A stretch of DNA of 64,000 nt from assembly GCA_028818375.1 (NCBI GenBank), contig JAPPOB010000005.1, positions 186,001 through 250,000 of the forward strand, read 5' to 3'. Under the pieces are notes generated by a model that saw nothing but the letters and a program-made list of their open reading frames with translations, made no database searches and was not told the DNA's origin. The DNA is from Anaerolineaceae bacterium. GTDB lineage: Bacteria > Chloroflexota > Anaerolineae > Aggregatilineales > Phototrophicaceae. The translations under genes and the position numbers were made by a program. Of this stretch, positions 9,187 to 17,834 are shown piece by piece. Position 1 is the stretch's first letter. Every line of letters starts with the position of its first letter.

Positions 9187-9214
9187 GCTGGCGGCATGTT
9201 TTCATGCCGCCAGC
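9187..9214 (+). terminator. Strong hairpin after the binding-protein gene (attenuator/mRNA stabiliser)
   Basis: A perfect 12-bp stem (GCTGGCGGCATG with CATGCCGCCAGC) closes a TTTT loop 32 nt after the binding-protein stop. No long U-tract follows, so it may be a partial terminator or a 3'-end stabiliser that gives high binding-protein expression relative to the downstream genes. Similar hairpins occur at the other two binding-protein junctions in the window. Confidence 0.65.
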
Positions 9215-9237
9215 ATGTTTGACGGAGACGCACAGGC

Positions 9238-11154
9238 GTGGCCAGACTGAAGCCACCGGGAATCGTCCTTGCCGCCCTCCTGCTTCTCGCCGGTCTTCCT
9301 GAAGAAGAGGTCCTCATGTCCGACCTGCCAGACAGCGCCGCCCAAACGCCGCAAATCAGGGTTGTCGCTGACTTCGGCGTCGCCCTTGATCCTCCCCTCG
9401 TGAAGAAATTCGACTTCATGAACTCCGGCATCGTGCCCATGCGGCGTTACCGGCGAGACCTCGACCTGATCGTTGACCTGAAGGCACAGACGCTGCGGGT
9501 CGACCTGTTCCTCGGCAATCCGGAGATCAATGGCTGGACCAACGAGATCGTGAGCGGGACCGCAGACGACCTTCAATTTGACTTCACGGAGCTGGATGAA
9601 CTGTCACAGATGCTGAAGGACCGGGGAATGGCCGGTTACTGGTCCTGGTGTTACAATCCGCTCCCCCTGCAAACCGGAAGGGGGCACGCCTCCCATCCCT
9701 CCAGCCTGCTCGCCTGGCGGGAAATCATGCATCAGGTCGCCCGCCATTTCAGCGAGGAGAATCTGCGACCGGCCTATCACGCGATCTGGAACGAGCCCGA
9801 TCTCGACATCTTCTACGACCGCTCTGTGGATGATTACAACAAGCTCTACAAGTACGGCGTGGAGGGTTTGCGCGCCGGCGATCCGGATGCCTACGTCGGC
9901 GGGCCCGACCTGGCCTTCACGGATGAGTGGATCGATCCCTTTCTGGATTTCGTTGAAAGCAATCGTCTGCCCCTGGATTTCTTCGCCTTCCATGCCATTG
10001 GCGTCAGCCCAACCTACAGAATCAACACCGCCCGGCGCAAAATCAGGAAGCGTCCTTACTTCGAAAGAACAGAGCTGGTGTTCAGTGAACTGAACCCGTC
10101 CATGATTTACCATTCGCCGCAAGCTCCTACCGTACGCTACACCCAGGCGGCGATCATTCTCGATCACATCGCAATGCTGGTGGACCAGACTGATATCACG
10201 CGCGTGCACTGGGCCCAGTTCATGGAGAGTGGCTACGACACACTGGGCGTGGTCGACATCGATGGCCACCGACGCGCCGCCTACAACGCCTTCAAACTCT
10301 ACGCCATGATGCCCGTGGACCGGCGTGCGCTTGATGTCTCCGGTCCACTCTCCGGCCTGGCGTCGAGCGACGCGCACACAGCGGCCGTCCTGCTGTGGAA
10401 CCGCTCCCGCTCTGATCGACACGTTCAGGTGGACCTGCGGGCGATCCCCTTTGCACAAGGGAACCTGCGCGTCTACAGGATTGACGAAGACCATGCCAGT
10501 TTCTTCGAAAACTCCGCCAACGAAGAACTGACCGCGGTTGAAGTCCTTGAGGACGTGAGCAGCGCCGGCCTGAGCTGGAGCGGCGACATTCCGGACCACG
10601 GCGTCGTCTACCTGGAGGTGACGGACGGAAGCGGGTTATCGGAACTCAGGGCGGTTCCGCCGATCGGGGACATCATTCGGATTGACCGCTACTTCCCCGA
10701 TCGCAGCAGGGACAATTATGCCGAGTTTGATCGCTCAACCTGGATCGCGCGGCTGGGCATGGGCTCGCAGGACCTGGCCGACTCGAGAATCGGGGTCACC
10801 GTCGAAGGCCTGCCAGCCTCCCTGGACGTATCCTTCGCGGCGGACGGGACGCTGCAGCAACTGGATGTGAACAGCGTGCTCGGCCTGCGGCTGGATTACC
10901 TCGGCGAAGATATCTACAGCAAGGCTGTTCTCTTCCACGGCAGCCTCTACAGTTCTGGCCGTCAGGCGCCCGTTCCCTGGGGCACCGGGCGACCCGCCGA
11001 TCAGGTCGTCGAACTTGACGACCTGTCAGGCATCCGTCTGTCACCGGCCACTTATGCACCCCCGAACTGGAGCGGTCGGATCATCATGACCTTCATGATG
11101 CAAAACACCGGTGCCCGCACGCGGGCAAAGGTCGTCGTACGGAGCCACGGGTGA
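9238..11154 (+). CDS. GH39-like (clan GH-A) glycoside hydrolase
   Basis: 638 aa. The clan GH-A acid/base motif WNEPD is visible (Glu186), and FSELN carries a candidate nucleophile at Glu284; with this spacing and a C-terminal beta-rich domain it is most like GH39 (beta-xylosidase/alpha-iduronidase type). The start is uncertain: GTG 9238 gives a short hydrophobic N-terminus (IVLAALLLLAG) that could be a weak signal, while ATG 9316 has a better GAAGAAGAGG ribosome site and would make it cytoplasmic. It sits between the binding protein and the permeases, so it probably cleaves the imported oligosaccharide or its precursor. Substrate unknown. Confidence 0.75.
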   Translation: MARLKPPGIVLAALLLLAGLPEEEVLMSDLPDSAAQTPQIRVVADFGVALDPPLVKKFDFMNSGIVPMRRYRRDLDLIVDLKAQTLRVDLFLGNPEINGWTNEIVSGTADDLQFDFTELDELSQMLKDRGMAGYWSWCYNPLPLQTGRGHASHPSSLLAWREIMHQVARHFSEENLRPAYHAIWNEPDLDIFYDRSVDDYNKLYKYGVEGLRAGDPDAYVGGPDLAFTDEWIDPFLDFVESNRLPLDFFAFHAIGVSPTYRINTARRKIRKRPYFERTELVFSELNPSMIYHSPQAPTVRYTQAAIILDHIAMLVDQTDITRVHWAQFMESGYDTLGVVDIDGHRRAAYNAFKLYAMMPVDRRALDVSGPLSGLASSDAHTAAVLLWNRSRSDRHVQVDLRAIPFAQGNLRVYRIDEDHASFFENSANEELTAVEVLEDVSSAGLSWSGDIPDHGVVYLEVTDGSGLSELRAVPPIGDIIRIDRYFPDRSRDNYAEFDRSTWIARLGMGSQDLADSRIGVTVEGLPASLDVSFAADGTLQQLDVNSVLGLRLDYLGEDIYSKAVLFHGSLYSSGRQAPVPWGTGRPADQVVELDDLSGIRLSPATYAPPNWSGRIIMTFMMQNTGARTRAKVVVRSHG

Positions 11155-11315
11155 TACAGGCGACCAGGGGGCGGGTATCCGCGCCGGCTGCCCGGTATCG
11201 GCGCCGTCCTGTGAATGCACAACCTGGACAATTATTGAACGCAGCCAGATAGCACCGGTAATGATCAGGCGGCCCTACTGCTTTTGCCGGAAAGGGCGGA
11301 GAGAGTGAGTGTCCC

Positions 11316-12293
11316 ATGACCGTTCTTGCGCCGCTGAGGCGCGGCATCCACATGTGGCAGGAAGTCAATCCACGGGAACGCCGTCGCTGGCTCACCGCCT
11401 ACGCATTCATGAGCCTGCAACTGATCGGCCTGTTCGTCTTTATTTTGGGCCCGCTGGTCGTGTCCCTCTATTATACGTTCACCCGCTGGGACCTGATCGC
11501 CCCCGCTCCCAAATGGGTCGGCCTTTCAAATTGGGAACATGTCCCTGGAGACCAGCGCATCGGCCAGGTGCTGGGCAACACCGTCTGGTTTATCCTGTGG
11601 GCCACCAGCAGCTTTCTGATCCTCTCCCTGGCCCTGGCAGTCCTCCTGAATGTGCCGCGCCGGGGCACAACCCTGTTTCGCGCCCTGTTCTTCCTGCCTT
11701 ACATTACGTCCCAGGTGGCCGTGGGCCTCGTCTGGAGCTGGATGTTCAACACACGCTCCGGCCCGATCCCGGTCTTCTTTCGACATTTGGGAATCGAGGT
11801 CCCGAACCTCTTGCTGGACGAAAATTACGCCATGATTGCCGTGGCAATCGTGGCGACCTGGCAAGCGCTGGGCTACGGGATCACGATTTACCTGGCCGGG
11901 TTACAGGGCATTCCCGGCGAACTTTACGATGCCGCCAGTGTGGACGGCGCGACGGGCTGGCAGCGCTTTCGCTATGTGACCCTGTCCCTGCTTTCTCCCA
12001 CCATTCTCTTTCTGACGGTCACGTCCTTCATCGCCGCCTTCCAGCTCTTTGATCTGGTGGTCATTCTGACCGGAGGCGCGACCGGCGTCCAGCCAGGCGG
12101 CCCGGGAGGCTCAACGCGCACCATCGTGCTCTATCTCTATGAACAGACTTTCCTGTTCTCCGAGCGCGTATCCGGCTTAGGCTACGGGGCGACCATAGGC
12201 TGGTTGCTGGCCGTACTGATATTCATCGTCACCATGACACAGTTTCGCTTTGCGCGCAGCACGGTGTTCTATCTGGGGGATGACGAACGATGA
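11316..12293 (+). CDS. Sugar ABC transporter permease (MalF/UgpA type)
   Basis: 325 aa with about six hydrophobic membrane segments and the EAA-loop signature of binding-protein-dependent permeases (LYDAASVDGATGWQRFRYVTLSLLSP) before the last segments. An N-terminal extension of about 30 polar residues precedes the first segment. It follows a 161-bp gap after the GH39-like gene in which I see nothing clear, and overlaps the next permease gene as ATGA. It would form the inner-membrane channel with the 12290-13129 product and energise uptake through an ATPase encoded elsewhere. Confidence 0.9.
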   Translation: MTVLAPLRRGIHMWQEVNPRERRRWLTAYAFMSLQLIGLFVFILGPLVVSLYYTFTRWDLIAPAPKWVGLSNWEHVPGDQRIGQVLGNTVWFILWATSSFLILSLALAVLLNVPRRGTTLFRALFFLPYITSQVAVGLVWSWMFNTRSGPIPVFFRHLGIEVPNLLLDENYAMIAVAIVATWQALGYGITIYLAGLQGIPGELYDAASVDGATGWQRFRYVTLSLLSPTILFLTVTSFIAAFQLFDLVVILTGGATGVQPGGPGGSTRTIVLYLYEQTFLFSERVSGLGYGATIGWLLAVLIFIVTMTQFRFARSTVFYLGDDER

Positions 12294-13129
12294 GGCTGCC
12301 AACAGGTTTGACTCTCTCATCAACCTTCTACTATGGATTGCTCACGCTGCTGGCACTAGCCTACCTGGTGCCGGTTGCCTGGGTGGTTTCAACCTCCCTG
12401 CGCACAAACGCCAACCTCCTGCGAGCCGACCAGTGGATTCCCGACCCGATTACATTTGAGCACTACACCAGCGGATTGCAGGAAGCCTTGCCCGACCTGG
12501 CGCGCTACACCTTCAACACCCTGCGCATTGCCGGCCTGTCCACGCTGGGGTTGCTCCTGTCCTGCTCGCTGGCAGGTTACGCCCTGGCGCGCTGGCGCTT
12601 CCCATTGCGCAGGTTATGGTTCTACGGCCTTTTGGCCACCATGATGGTGCCGGGCCACGTAACCCTGATCCCGACCTACGTCCTGTTTCGCAAACTCGGG
12701 TGGCTGAATACGCCCAACCCGCTCATCATTCCCTTCTTCTTCGGCAGTCCCTTTGCCACCTTTTTCTTTCGCCAGTTCTTCCTGAGCTTCCCGCGCGAAC
12801 TTGAGGACGCGGCCACCCTTGACGGTGCGGGGGCCCTGCGCACCTTCAGGAGCATTGTCGTTCCCGTGTCCAAACCTGCCTTCGTGGCCCTGGGCGTTCT
12901 CCACTTTACGGGGATGTGGAACGGCTTTTTCCTGCCCATCATCTATCTTCAGCGCAAGGAGCAATGGGTGCTGACCCAGGCCATTCGGAGTCTGCTGGGT
13001 CGTTATGATAGCCCCTGGGGCGAAATCATGGCCGGAGTCGTGCTGATGACGGTGCCGATCGTTATTCTTTACCTGTTGGTACAGCGTTACTTCGTGCAGG
13101 GAATCACCTTCGGCGGAATTCACGGATAG
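12290..13129 (+). CDS. Sugar ABC transporter permease (MalG/UgpE type)
   Basis: 279 aa, the usual length for MalG-like partners, with six hydrophobic segments starting right at the N-terminus (FYYGLLTLLALAYLVP). The EAA loop is present as LEDAATLDGAGALRTFRSIVVPVSKPA, and the C-terminal YFVQGITFGGIHG matches the conserved tail GxxxGAVKG loosely. The start overlaps the MalF-like stop by four bases, indicating co-translation. Last gene of the transporter cassette; the next gene is a PhyH homologue 38 bp downstream. Confidence 0.9.
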   Translation: MRLPTGLTLSSTFYYGLLTLLALAYLVPVAWVVSTSLRTNANLLRADQWIPDPITFEHYTSGLQEALPDLARYTFNTLRIAGLSTLGLLLSCSLAGYALARWRFPLRRLWFYGLLATMMVPGHVTLIPTYVLFRKLGWLNTPNPLIIPFFFGSPFATFFFRQFFLSFPRELEDAATLDGAGALRTFRSIVVPVSKPAFVALGVLHFTGMWNGFFLPIIYLQRKEQWVLTQAIRSLLGRYDSPWGEIMAGVVLMTVPIVILYLLVQRYFVQGITFGGIHG

Positions 13130-13167
13130 TATTGTCGACAACGGTCAACCATGAAAGGATGATAGCG

Positions 13168-13932
13168 ATGACCACAGCGGCAGTAGACGTCGAGCGCTTT
13201 CATCGTGACGGCTTTCTTCATCCCTTCACCATCTTCGAGAGCGATGCGGAACTGGCTTGGCTGCGCGCCATCTACTGGCGCCTGCGCGCCCTGCTGCCGC
13301 CCGACACCTCCACCCAGGAGATGAAGCAGTGGCACGACCTCGATCTCGAGCTCTGGCAGCTGGGCAGCAACCCGCGCATCCTCGACCTGCTCGAGCCCAT
13401 CCTCGGCCCCGACTTCTACCTCTGGGGCTCGCAGTTCTTCAGCAAGGACCCCGGTGACCGCAGCGTCGCCGGCTGGCACCAGGACGCCGCCTTCTGGCCG
13501 CTGACGCCGCATCGCACGGTCACGGTCTGGCTGGCCTTCGAGGACAGCGACGTCGAGAACGGCGCCATGCAGGTCATCCCCGGCACGCACCGCGCCGGCA
13601 TCCTGCAGCATGCCGGCGAACACGACGAACATGACGTACTCAACATGCGTCTCGAGCGCGGCAACTTCAGCCGCAGTGACGCTGTCCACCTCTGTCTGCG
13701 CGCCGGCCAGGTCAGCCTGCACGACGACAACCTGGTCCACGGCTCCGCGCCCAACACGTCCGACCGCCTGCGCTGCGGCCTGACCCTGCGCTACTCCGCC
13801 AGCGAGGTGCGGGTCGACGCGGAGCTTTGGCCCACTTTCCGCGCCTGCTTCGTGCGCGGCCAGGACCGCCACGGCCACAACCCCCTTGGCCAGCCCCCGA
13901 ACGACATCCTGCACGAGTTCGTGCTGACGTAA
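13168..13932 (+). CDS. PhyH-family Fe(II)/2-oxoglutarate dioxygenase, paralogue
   Basis: 254 aa from ATG 13168, which has AAAGGA about 9 nt upstream; TTG 13132 and ATG 13159 are alternatives. Triad residues H104-x-D106 (GWHQDAAFWP) and H191 (LVHGSAPN) are present. It matches the 6760-7530 gene closely, including the shared WGSQFFSKDPGD block, which is also nearly identical in DNA. It may be co-transcribed with the transporter cassette. The substrate is unknown; duplicated dioxygenases around a sugar importer suggest that both belong to the same pathway. Confidence 0.87.
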   Translation: MTTAAVDVERFHRDGFLHPFTIFESDAELAWLRAIYWRLRALLPPDTSTQEMKQWHDLDLELWQLGSNPRILDLLEPILGPDFYLWGSQFFSKDPGDRSVAGWHQDAAFWPLTPHRTVTVWLAFEDSDVENGAMQVIPGTHRAGILQHAGEHDEHDVLNMRLERGNFSRSDAVHLCLRAGQVSLHDDNLVHGSAPNTSDRLRCGLTLRYSASEVRVDAELWPTFRACFVRGQDRHGHNPLGQPPNDILHEFVLT

Positions 13933-14000
13933 ATCCTTCAGGCCGATTCCATGGCATTTGCCAGGGAAGGAAATATATTGCAGTGGGCACTGTCTGAGTC

Positions 14001-14059
14001 CCCTCTCCCTGAGGGAAGGGCTCCCGCGGCTGAGCAGGAAGGGGGCTTGGGGTGAGGGC
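14001..14059. repeat. Dispersed intergenic repeat, family A, copy 1
   Basis: Begins with CCCTCTCCCTGAGGGAAGGG and ends near GGGTGAGGGC. It reappears in inverted orientation at 43144-43203 with only scattered differences, and more loosely at 52180-52228. It lies in the 288-bp gap between two convergent genes (13933-14220), the rest of which holds only a related half-copy. Confidence 0.75.
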
Positions 14060-14086
14060 GGCCAGTTCCTTACGCGCGAAGCGGGA

Positions 14087-14127
14087 GCCCTCACCCCCAA
14101 CCCCCTCTCCCTGAGGGAGAGGGGGAG
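14087..14127. repeat. Family A repeat, facing half-copy
   Basis: GCCCTCACCCCCAA followed by the palindrome CCCTCTCCC-TGA-GGGAGAGGG. Together with the copy at 14001-14059 it forms a larger inverted arrangement between convergent genes. It could fold into a G/C-rich hairpin and act as a bidirectional transcription barrier. Confidence 0.65.
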
Positions 14128-14220
14128 AACACTTGCAGGCAAGGGCCTCATCAAGAAAACCGGAAAACAGAGCTTGTCACTCCTTTCCGGGCGTTGGCCA
14201 GCGTCACGCCCTCACGCCGC

Positions 14221-15381
14221 TCAACCCGTAAGTGATGACACGTCGATGACGTACATCTGGCGGGTCCCCTCGTGAATCGAGTCGATGCACACCAGGCTGC
14301 CGTCGCGATTCCAGCGCGGATGCAGGTCGCAGCGGATTGCGCCAGTGATCGTCGGGTCCGAATGGAAGCGGCCAATGTCGTAACGGGTGTCGCTCTCCAG
14401 ATGATAAAGCATCAGCAGGCGTTCATGGCGGGACCGGTCCGGGTAGCTGTCCGTCAGTAACCAGCGCCGGTCGGGGCTGAAAGAGTTGTGCCCGTCCCGG
14501 GTCAGGGTATCGGCGCCGACCACCCTGGCTTCGTCGCCCAGGTCGTTGTAAAGATGGAAATGAGCCGCGCCCCCATGCCGGGTCCAGGCCAGGATGTGAT
14601 GGTCGTCGCGCCAGTCGTAGTGGGAGACCACGCCCGAGCCTTCCAGCAGGGTGAGATTGCCGCCGTCCGGGTCAACAGCGAAGAGTCGCGTGTGGAAGCC
14701 ACCCGGCGCGGGCCAGCGATGCAGGAAGGAAACGCGACTGCCCCCCGGGTTCCACTCGAGATGGTTCACCCAGTGTTGGACCCTCTGCACGGAGTCGACC
14801 GGCTCGATGTCAGCAAGTTGCGCCAGGCTGACGATCAGCCGGGAGTCGCGGGTAGGGAGGTCCAGGTGCCAGATGCCGTCATCCTCCGGCGCGCATTTTC
14901 CCGCGCTGTGGTCCGGCAGACCGACGTAGCCGTAGCCGGGACGGGTGCGCGTCAGGCGCGCAAAGTTAAGCGTCACGGCTGCCGCACCGTCCGCCGCAAG
15001 TGAATAGACTGGCCAGGGCCAGAGTTCACGCTCGCCGGTTGCCGGATCGAGGACGCAGGTCGCGAAGGAATCCCCGCTGCGGGTGTTGAAGAGGATGCGA
15101 CTCCGTGGATCTGAGGGCAGCCACTGCAACATGTTGCCCTGCTGCCAGCACCAGACCCGGCTTTCGGCCAGCGCCTGCCAGCGAAAGTCGTCTTCGCAGT
15201 CGAGCGTGCCAATGACGGCGCTGTCATCCGGCGTTGGGGGACGGTCCATGAAGGGGACGCGCAGCGCGAGGATGTGGCGGCCGGTCGCGTCCCAGGGCGA
15301 CTTGTCGTAGTAGCCGAAAAAGTGATGGCCGGGTTCATGGGTGATGCGCGTAACGGGGCAGGGGTACTGAACCAGGGGCAT
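14221..15381 (-). CDS. Oligogalacturonate-lyase-like beta-propeller protein
   Basis: 386 aa from ATG 15381 (GTG 15390 is an alternative; neither has a strong ribosome site). The opening HEPGHHFFGYYDKSPWD and repeated blade motifs such as RILFNTRSG, SRVSFLHRW and HNSFSPDRRWLLTDSYPD match a WD40/PD40-type seven-bladed propeller related to periplasmic or cytosolic oligogalacturonate lyases. Those enzymes break unsaturated digalacturonate from pectin using Mn2+ and histidines. No signal peptide is visible. It stands alone, convergent with a PhyH gene and divergent from an enolase-superfamily gene. The fold is clear; the enzymatic activity is inference. Confidence 0.65.
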   Translation of the reverse strand: MPLVQYPCPVTRITHEPGHHFFGYYDKSPWDATGRHILALRVPFMDRPPTPDDSAVIGTLDCEDDFRWQALAESRVWCWQQGNMLQWLPSDPRSRILFNTRSGDSFATCVLDPATGERELWPWPVYSLAADGAAAVTLNFARLTRTRPGYGYVGLPDHSAGKCAPEDDGIWHLDLPTRDSRLIVSLAQLADIEPVDSVQRVQHWVNHLEWNPGGSRVSFLHRWPAPGGFHTRLFAVDPDGGNLTLLEGSGVVSHYDWRDDHHILAWTRHGGAAHFHLYNDLGDEARVVGADTLTRDGHNSFSPDRRWLLTDSYPDRSRHERLLMLYHLESDTRYDIGRFHSDPTITGAIRCDLHPRWNRDGSLVCIDSIHEGTRQMYVIDVSSLTG

Positions 15382-15558
15382 GGCTGTCACCGGACCGGCA
15401 GTGCAACCGGCAGATGCAACAGACTATAACTCCTGACTGGAACGGGTCGAGGCCCGACAGCGAATTGCCGGGCGTACCGGGCGCCGTTATACTGGCCGAC
15501 TCTTTGCGGGAAATCCGGTTGGGACCGGTCTCGATCCATGTGTTGAGGGAGCATTCCT

Positions 15559-16725
15559 GTGAGAATCACAGACATCGTCCTGTTCGAGTTGAGCGCGCCC
15601 TGGGAAGAAGCCGCGGAGCGCCAGCGGGTGGCGCTGCCGCTGGACCTTTACCCCGACCAGGCCCATCCCTACCCGCCCAACCAGCGCGTCAGGGAACTGA
15701 AACAGATTTTCGTCGAAGTGCGCAGCGATGAGGGCGTGACCGGCCACTTCGGAGCGATCGAGACGCGACAGGCTTTCCTGATCGACACCCAGTTGCGCCC
15801 GCTGCTGCTGGGTCAGGACGCGCTGGCGACCGAACTGCTTTTCGACCTCATGCTGCGCCTCGACCGACACGGGCGTTCCGGCGTATTCATGACCGCCATC
15901 AGCGCCATCGACTGCGCCCTGTGGGACCTGAAGGGAGTGGCCTGGGGCCAGCCTGTCTATCGTCTGCTGGGCGGACCGACCCGCGAGCGCGTGCCCGCCT
16001 ACGCCAGTATGCTTGGTCACTCCATCGAACCGGACGAAGCGGCGCAGGGCGCCCTGGACTTCCAGTCGCAGGGTTTTCCCGCCCAGAAATGGTTCTTCCC
16101 CTACGGACCCGGCGCCGGTCAGGGTGGGCTGGAGAAAAACATCGCTCTGGCGCAGGCCCTGCGCGAGGCCGTCGGCCCGCACTACCCGCTGATGTTCGAC
16201 GCCTTCAACAGCTGGACCGTCCCCTATGCGCGGCAAATGCTGCGCGCGCTTGAGCCGCTCAACCCCACCTGGCTGGAAGAGCCGATTCCACCGGAACGGG
16301 TGAGCGAGTTTCGCAAGCTGCGTCAGGCGACCCGCGTGCCGATAGCCACCGGCGAGCACGTTTACACGCGCTGGCAATCGAAGGAACTGCTGCTCAACGA
16401 GGCCGTCGACGTCCTGCAAAACGACCCGGACTGGACCGGCGGCATCTCCGAACTGGTGAAGATCTGCGCCCTGGCCTCATCCTTCGAGGTCCCTTTCATC
16501 GCCCATGGCCACTCGCTATTGCCCGCGCTACACATCGCCGCCTCGCAGTCGCCGGCCACCGTGCCCTGGGTGGAGTATCTGGTCTATCACCAGCCGCCCA
16601 AACAACACTTCCACAGCCCGAAATACCTGCCGCAGAACGGTCATCTGGCCTTGCCGACGCTGCCCGGGCTCGGCATTGTGCTGGACGAGAGCAAGTTTGA
16701 AAGTCGGGTGGCATTGAGCTTCTGA
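15559..16725 (+). CDS. Mandelate racemase/muconate lactonizing-type enolase-superfamily dehydratase
   Basis: 388 aa starting at GTG 15559 with GAGGGAG upstream. Metal-binding residues are visible in the order expected for the superfamily: Asp214 (LMFDAFNSW), Glu240 (WLEEP) and Glu266 (IATGEH). A candidate catalytic Lys177 lies in AQKWFF and the late HGHSLLPALHIAASQSP block carries His316/His318. That late block resembles L-rhamnonate dehydratases, so sugar-acid dehydration to a 2-keto-3-deoxy acid is the best guess. It is transcribed away from the propeller gene with a 168-bp gap between starts; no partner enzyme lies directly beside it. Confidence 0.82.
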   Translation: MRITDIVLFELSAPWEEAAERQRVALPLDLYPDQAHPYPPNQRVRELKQIFVEVRSDEGVTGHFGAIETRQAFLIDTQLRPLLLGQDALATELLFDLMLRLDRHGRSGVFMTAISAIDCALWDLKGVAWGQPVYRLLGGPTRERVPAYASMLGHSIEPDEAAQGALDFQSQGFPAQKWFFPYGPGAGQGGLEKNIALAQALREAVGPHYPLMFDAFNSWTVPYARQMLRALEPLNPTWLEEPIPPERVSEFRKLRQATRVPIATGEHVYTRWQSKELLLNEAVDVLQNDPDWTGGISELVKICALASSFEVPFIAHGHSLLPALHIAASQSPATVPWVEYLVYHQPPKQHFHSPKYLPQNGHLALPTLPGLGIVLDESKFESRVALSF

Positions 16726-16855
16726 CATAACCCTGTGCGCCTTGTGCGTTGACGCCGTCGTTGCGCGCGCCGGGATTATCGTCCCATCAAACGCTGCGAC
16801 AGACCATAGTTACTAACGATAAGACACGTTATCATCGGTTCATTGGCGCACTGTA

Positions 16856-16884
16856 TTGTGAACCAGTTGAGACGGCGTTATGAT
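16856..16884 (+). promoter_or_regulatory. Sigma70-like promoter for the SH3-domain protein gene
   Basis: TTGTGA and TATGAT are separated by exactly 17 bp, about 40 bp before the start codon at 16924. The 198-bp gap before the gene also contains GATAA-6-TTATC at about 16818-16833, a possible but unsupported operator. Confidence 0.55.
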
Positions 16885-16923
16885 TATGCCGGTCACACAA
16901 GGCCCTTGTTGGGAGGCAGGTCT

Positions 16924-17721
16924 ATGAAGACTTGGCCCCTGGCGTTTGTTGCGCTGCTCTTGCTACCGTTACCAATCGTTTCCGCTCAGGAACGTTGTGT
17001 AAGCAATCCAGGTCCCACACATTCGCCTGCCGAAAGGGCGAGACTTGCAGAATTGCGAAGCTATGGCTACCTCTACCCGTATGAGGTAGCAGAACTCCGC
17101 ATTCTGGAGTCCAGGCCAACCTGGGCCGCCAGGGTCGGTGCGGGAAATGGCTGGTTCTACGATGGGCCCGACAGTTGTGTGCTGTACATCTCGGCTTCAA
17201 ATGAACCTGTCCTGGGAACGCGCGTCTATTTGCCGGCATCGCTTGCCGACAGGGAGGAAACGGCGACTGACAGCGGTCAGCAGGCCATGGTGACCGACGG
17301 CCCCGCCCGCATTCGCAGCGGTCCTGGACAGCAGTATCCCCGCCTGGCCTTGTGCGAACATGGCCATTCCCTGACTGTCTGGCCACCGGCGCAAAGCGGC
17401 TGGCTGCGCGCCAGTTGCTACGGCGCCAACGGCTGGATCCACGACTCGCTGGTGCAATTCGACGACGCGCCGACCCAACCCGCCCTTGCGCAGGCCCCGG
17501 TTGCCGACGCCTCCCGGCCCGCCAGCGAACAGCAGGCCACGGTGATCGACGGCCCTGCCCGCATTCGCAGCGGTCCTGGACAGCAGTATCCCCGCCTGGC
17601 CTTGTGCGAACATGGCCATTCGCTGACAGTCTGGCCACCGGCGGAAAGCGGCTGGCTGCCCGCCAGCTGCTACGGCGCCAATGGCTGGATTCACGAGTCT
17701 CTGGTTGCCATCAGCGAGTAA
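16924..17721 (+). CDS. Secreted protein with two tandem bacterial SH3-like domains
   Basis: 265 aa from ATG 16924, which has GGGAGG about 7 nt upstream; an upstream in-frame TTG at 16843 is unlikely. The first 22 residues form a signal peptide (ALLLLPLPIVSA then QERC). Two SH3b-type domains follow at roughly residues 119-175 and 203-259, each containing GPARIRSGPGQQYPRLALC and ending GANGWIH. The copies are offset by exactly 252 bp and are nearly identical in DNA. Such domains often bind peptidoglycan or other wall polymers. The N-terminal 95 residues match nothing I recognise. It is monocistronic, with its own promoter and terminator. Confidence 0.8.
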   Translation: MKTWPLAFVALLLLPLPIVSAQERCVSNPGPTHSPAERARLAELRSYGYLYPYEVAELRILESRPTWAARVGAGNGWFYDGPDSCVLYISASNEPVLGTRVYLPASLADREETATDSGQQAMVTDGPARIRSGPGQQYPRLALCEHGHSLTVWPPAQSGWLRASCYGANGWIHDSLVQFDDAPTQPALAQAPVADASRPASEQQATVIDGPARIRSGPGQQYPRLALCEHGHSLTVWPPAESGWLPASCYGANGWIHESLVAISE

Positions 17722-17781
17722 GCGGTTTCGAGTATGGGCAGCGCGGTAAACCAGGGGGCGAAACTCTTGCAGGCGGAACGT

Positions 17782-17813
17782 CCCCTCTGTCTCAGGCCCG
17801 GGCCACAGAGGGG
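17782..17813. terminator. Bidirectional hairpin between convergent genes
   Basis: CCCCTCTGT and ACAGAGGGG form a perfect 9-bp stem around a 14-nt loop, midway between the SH3-protein stop and the Ldh_2 stop. No strong T-run is present, so termination efficiency is uncertain. Confidence 0.45.
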
Positions 17814-17834
17814 TGGCCGCCGTACCCGCGGACG

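Noticed and set aside
14001..14127. CRISPR array
   Set aside because: The repeats are inverted and irregular, with no regular spacers and no cas genes.
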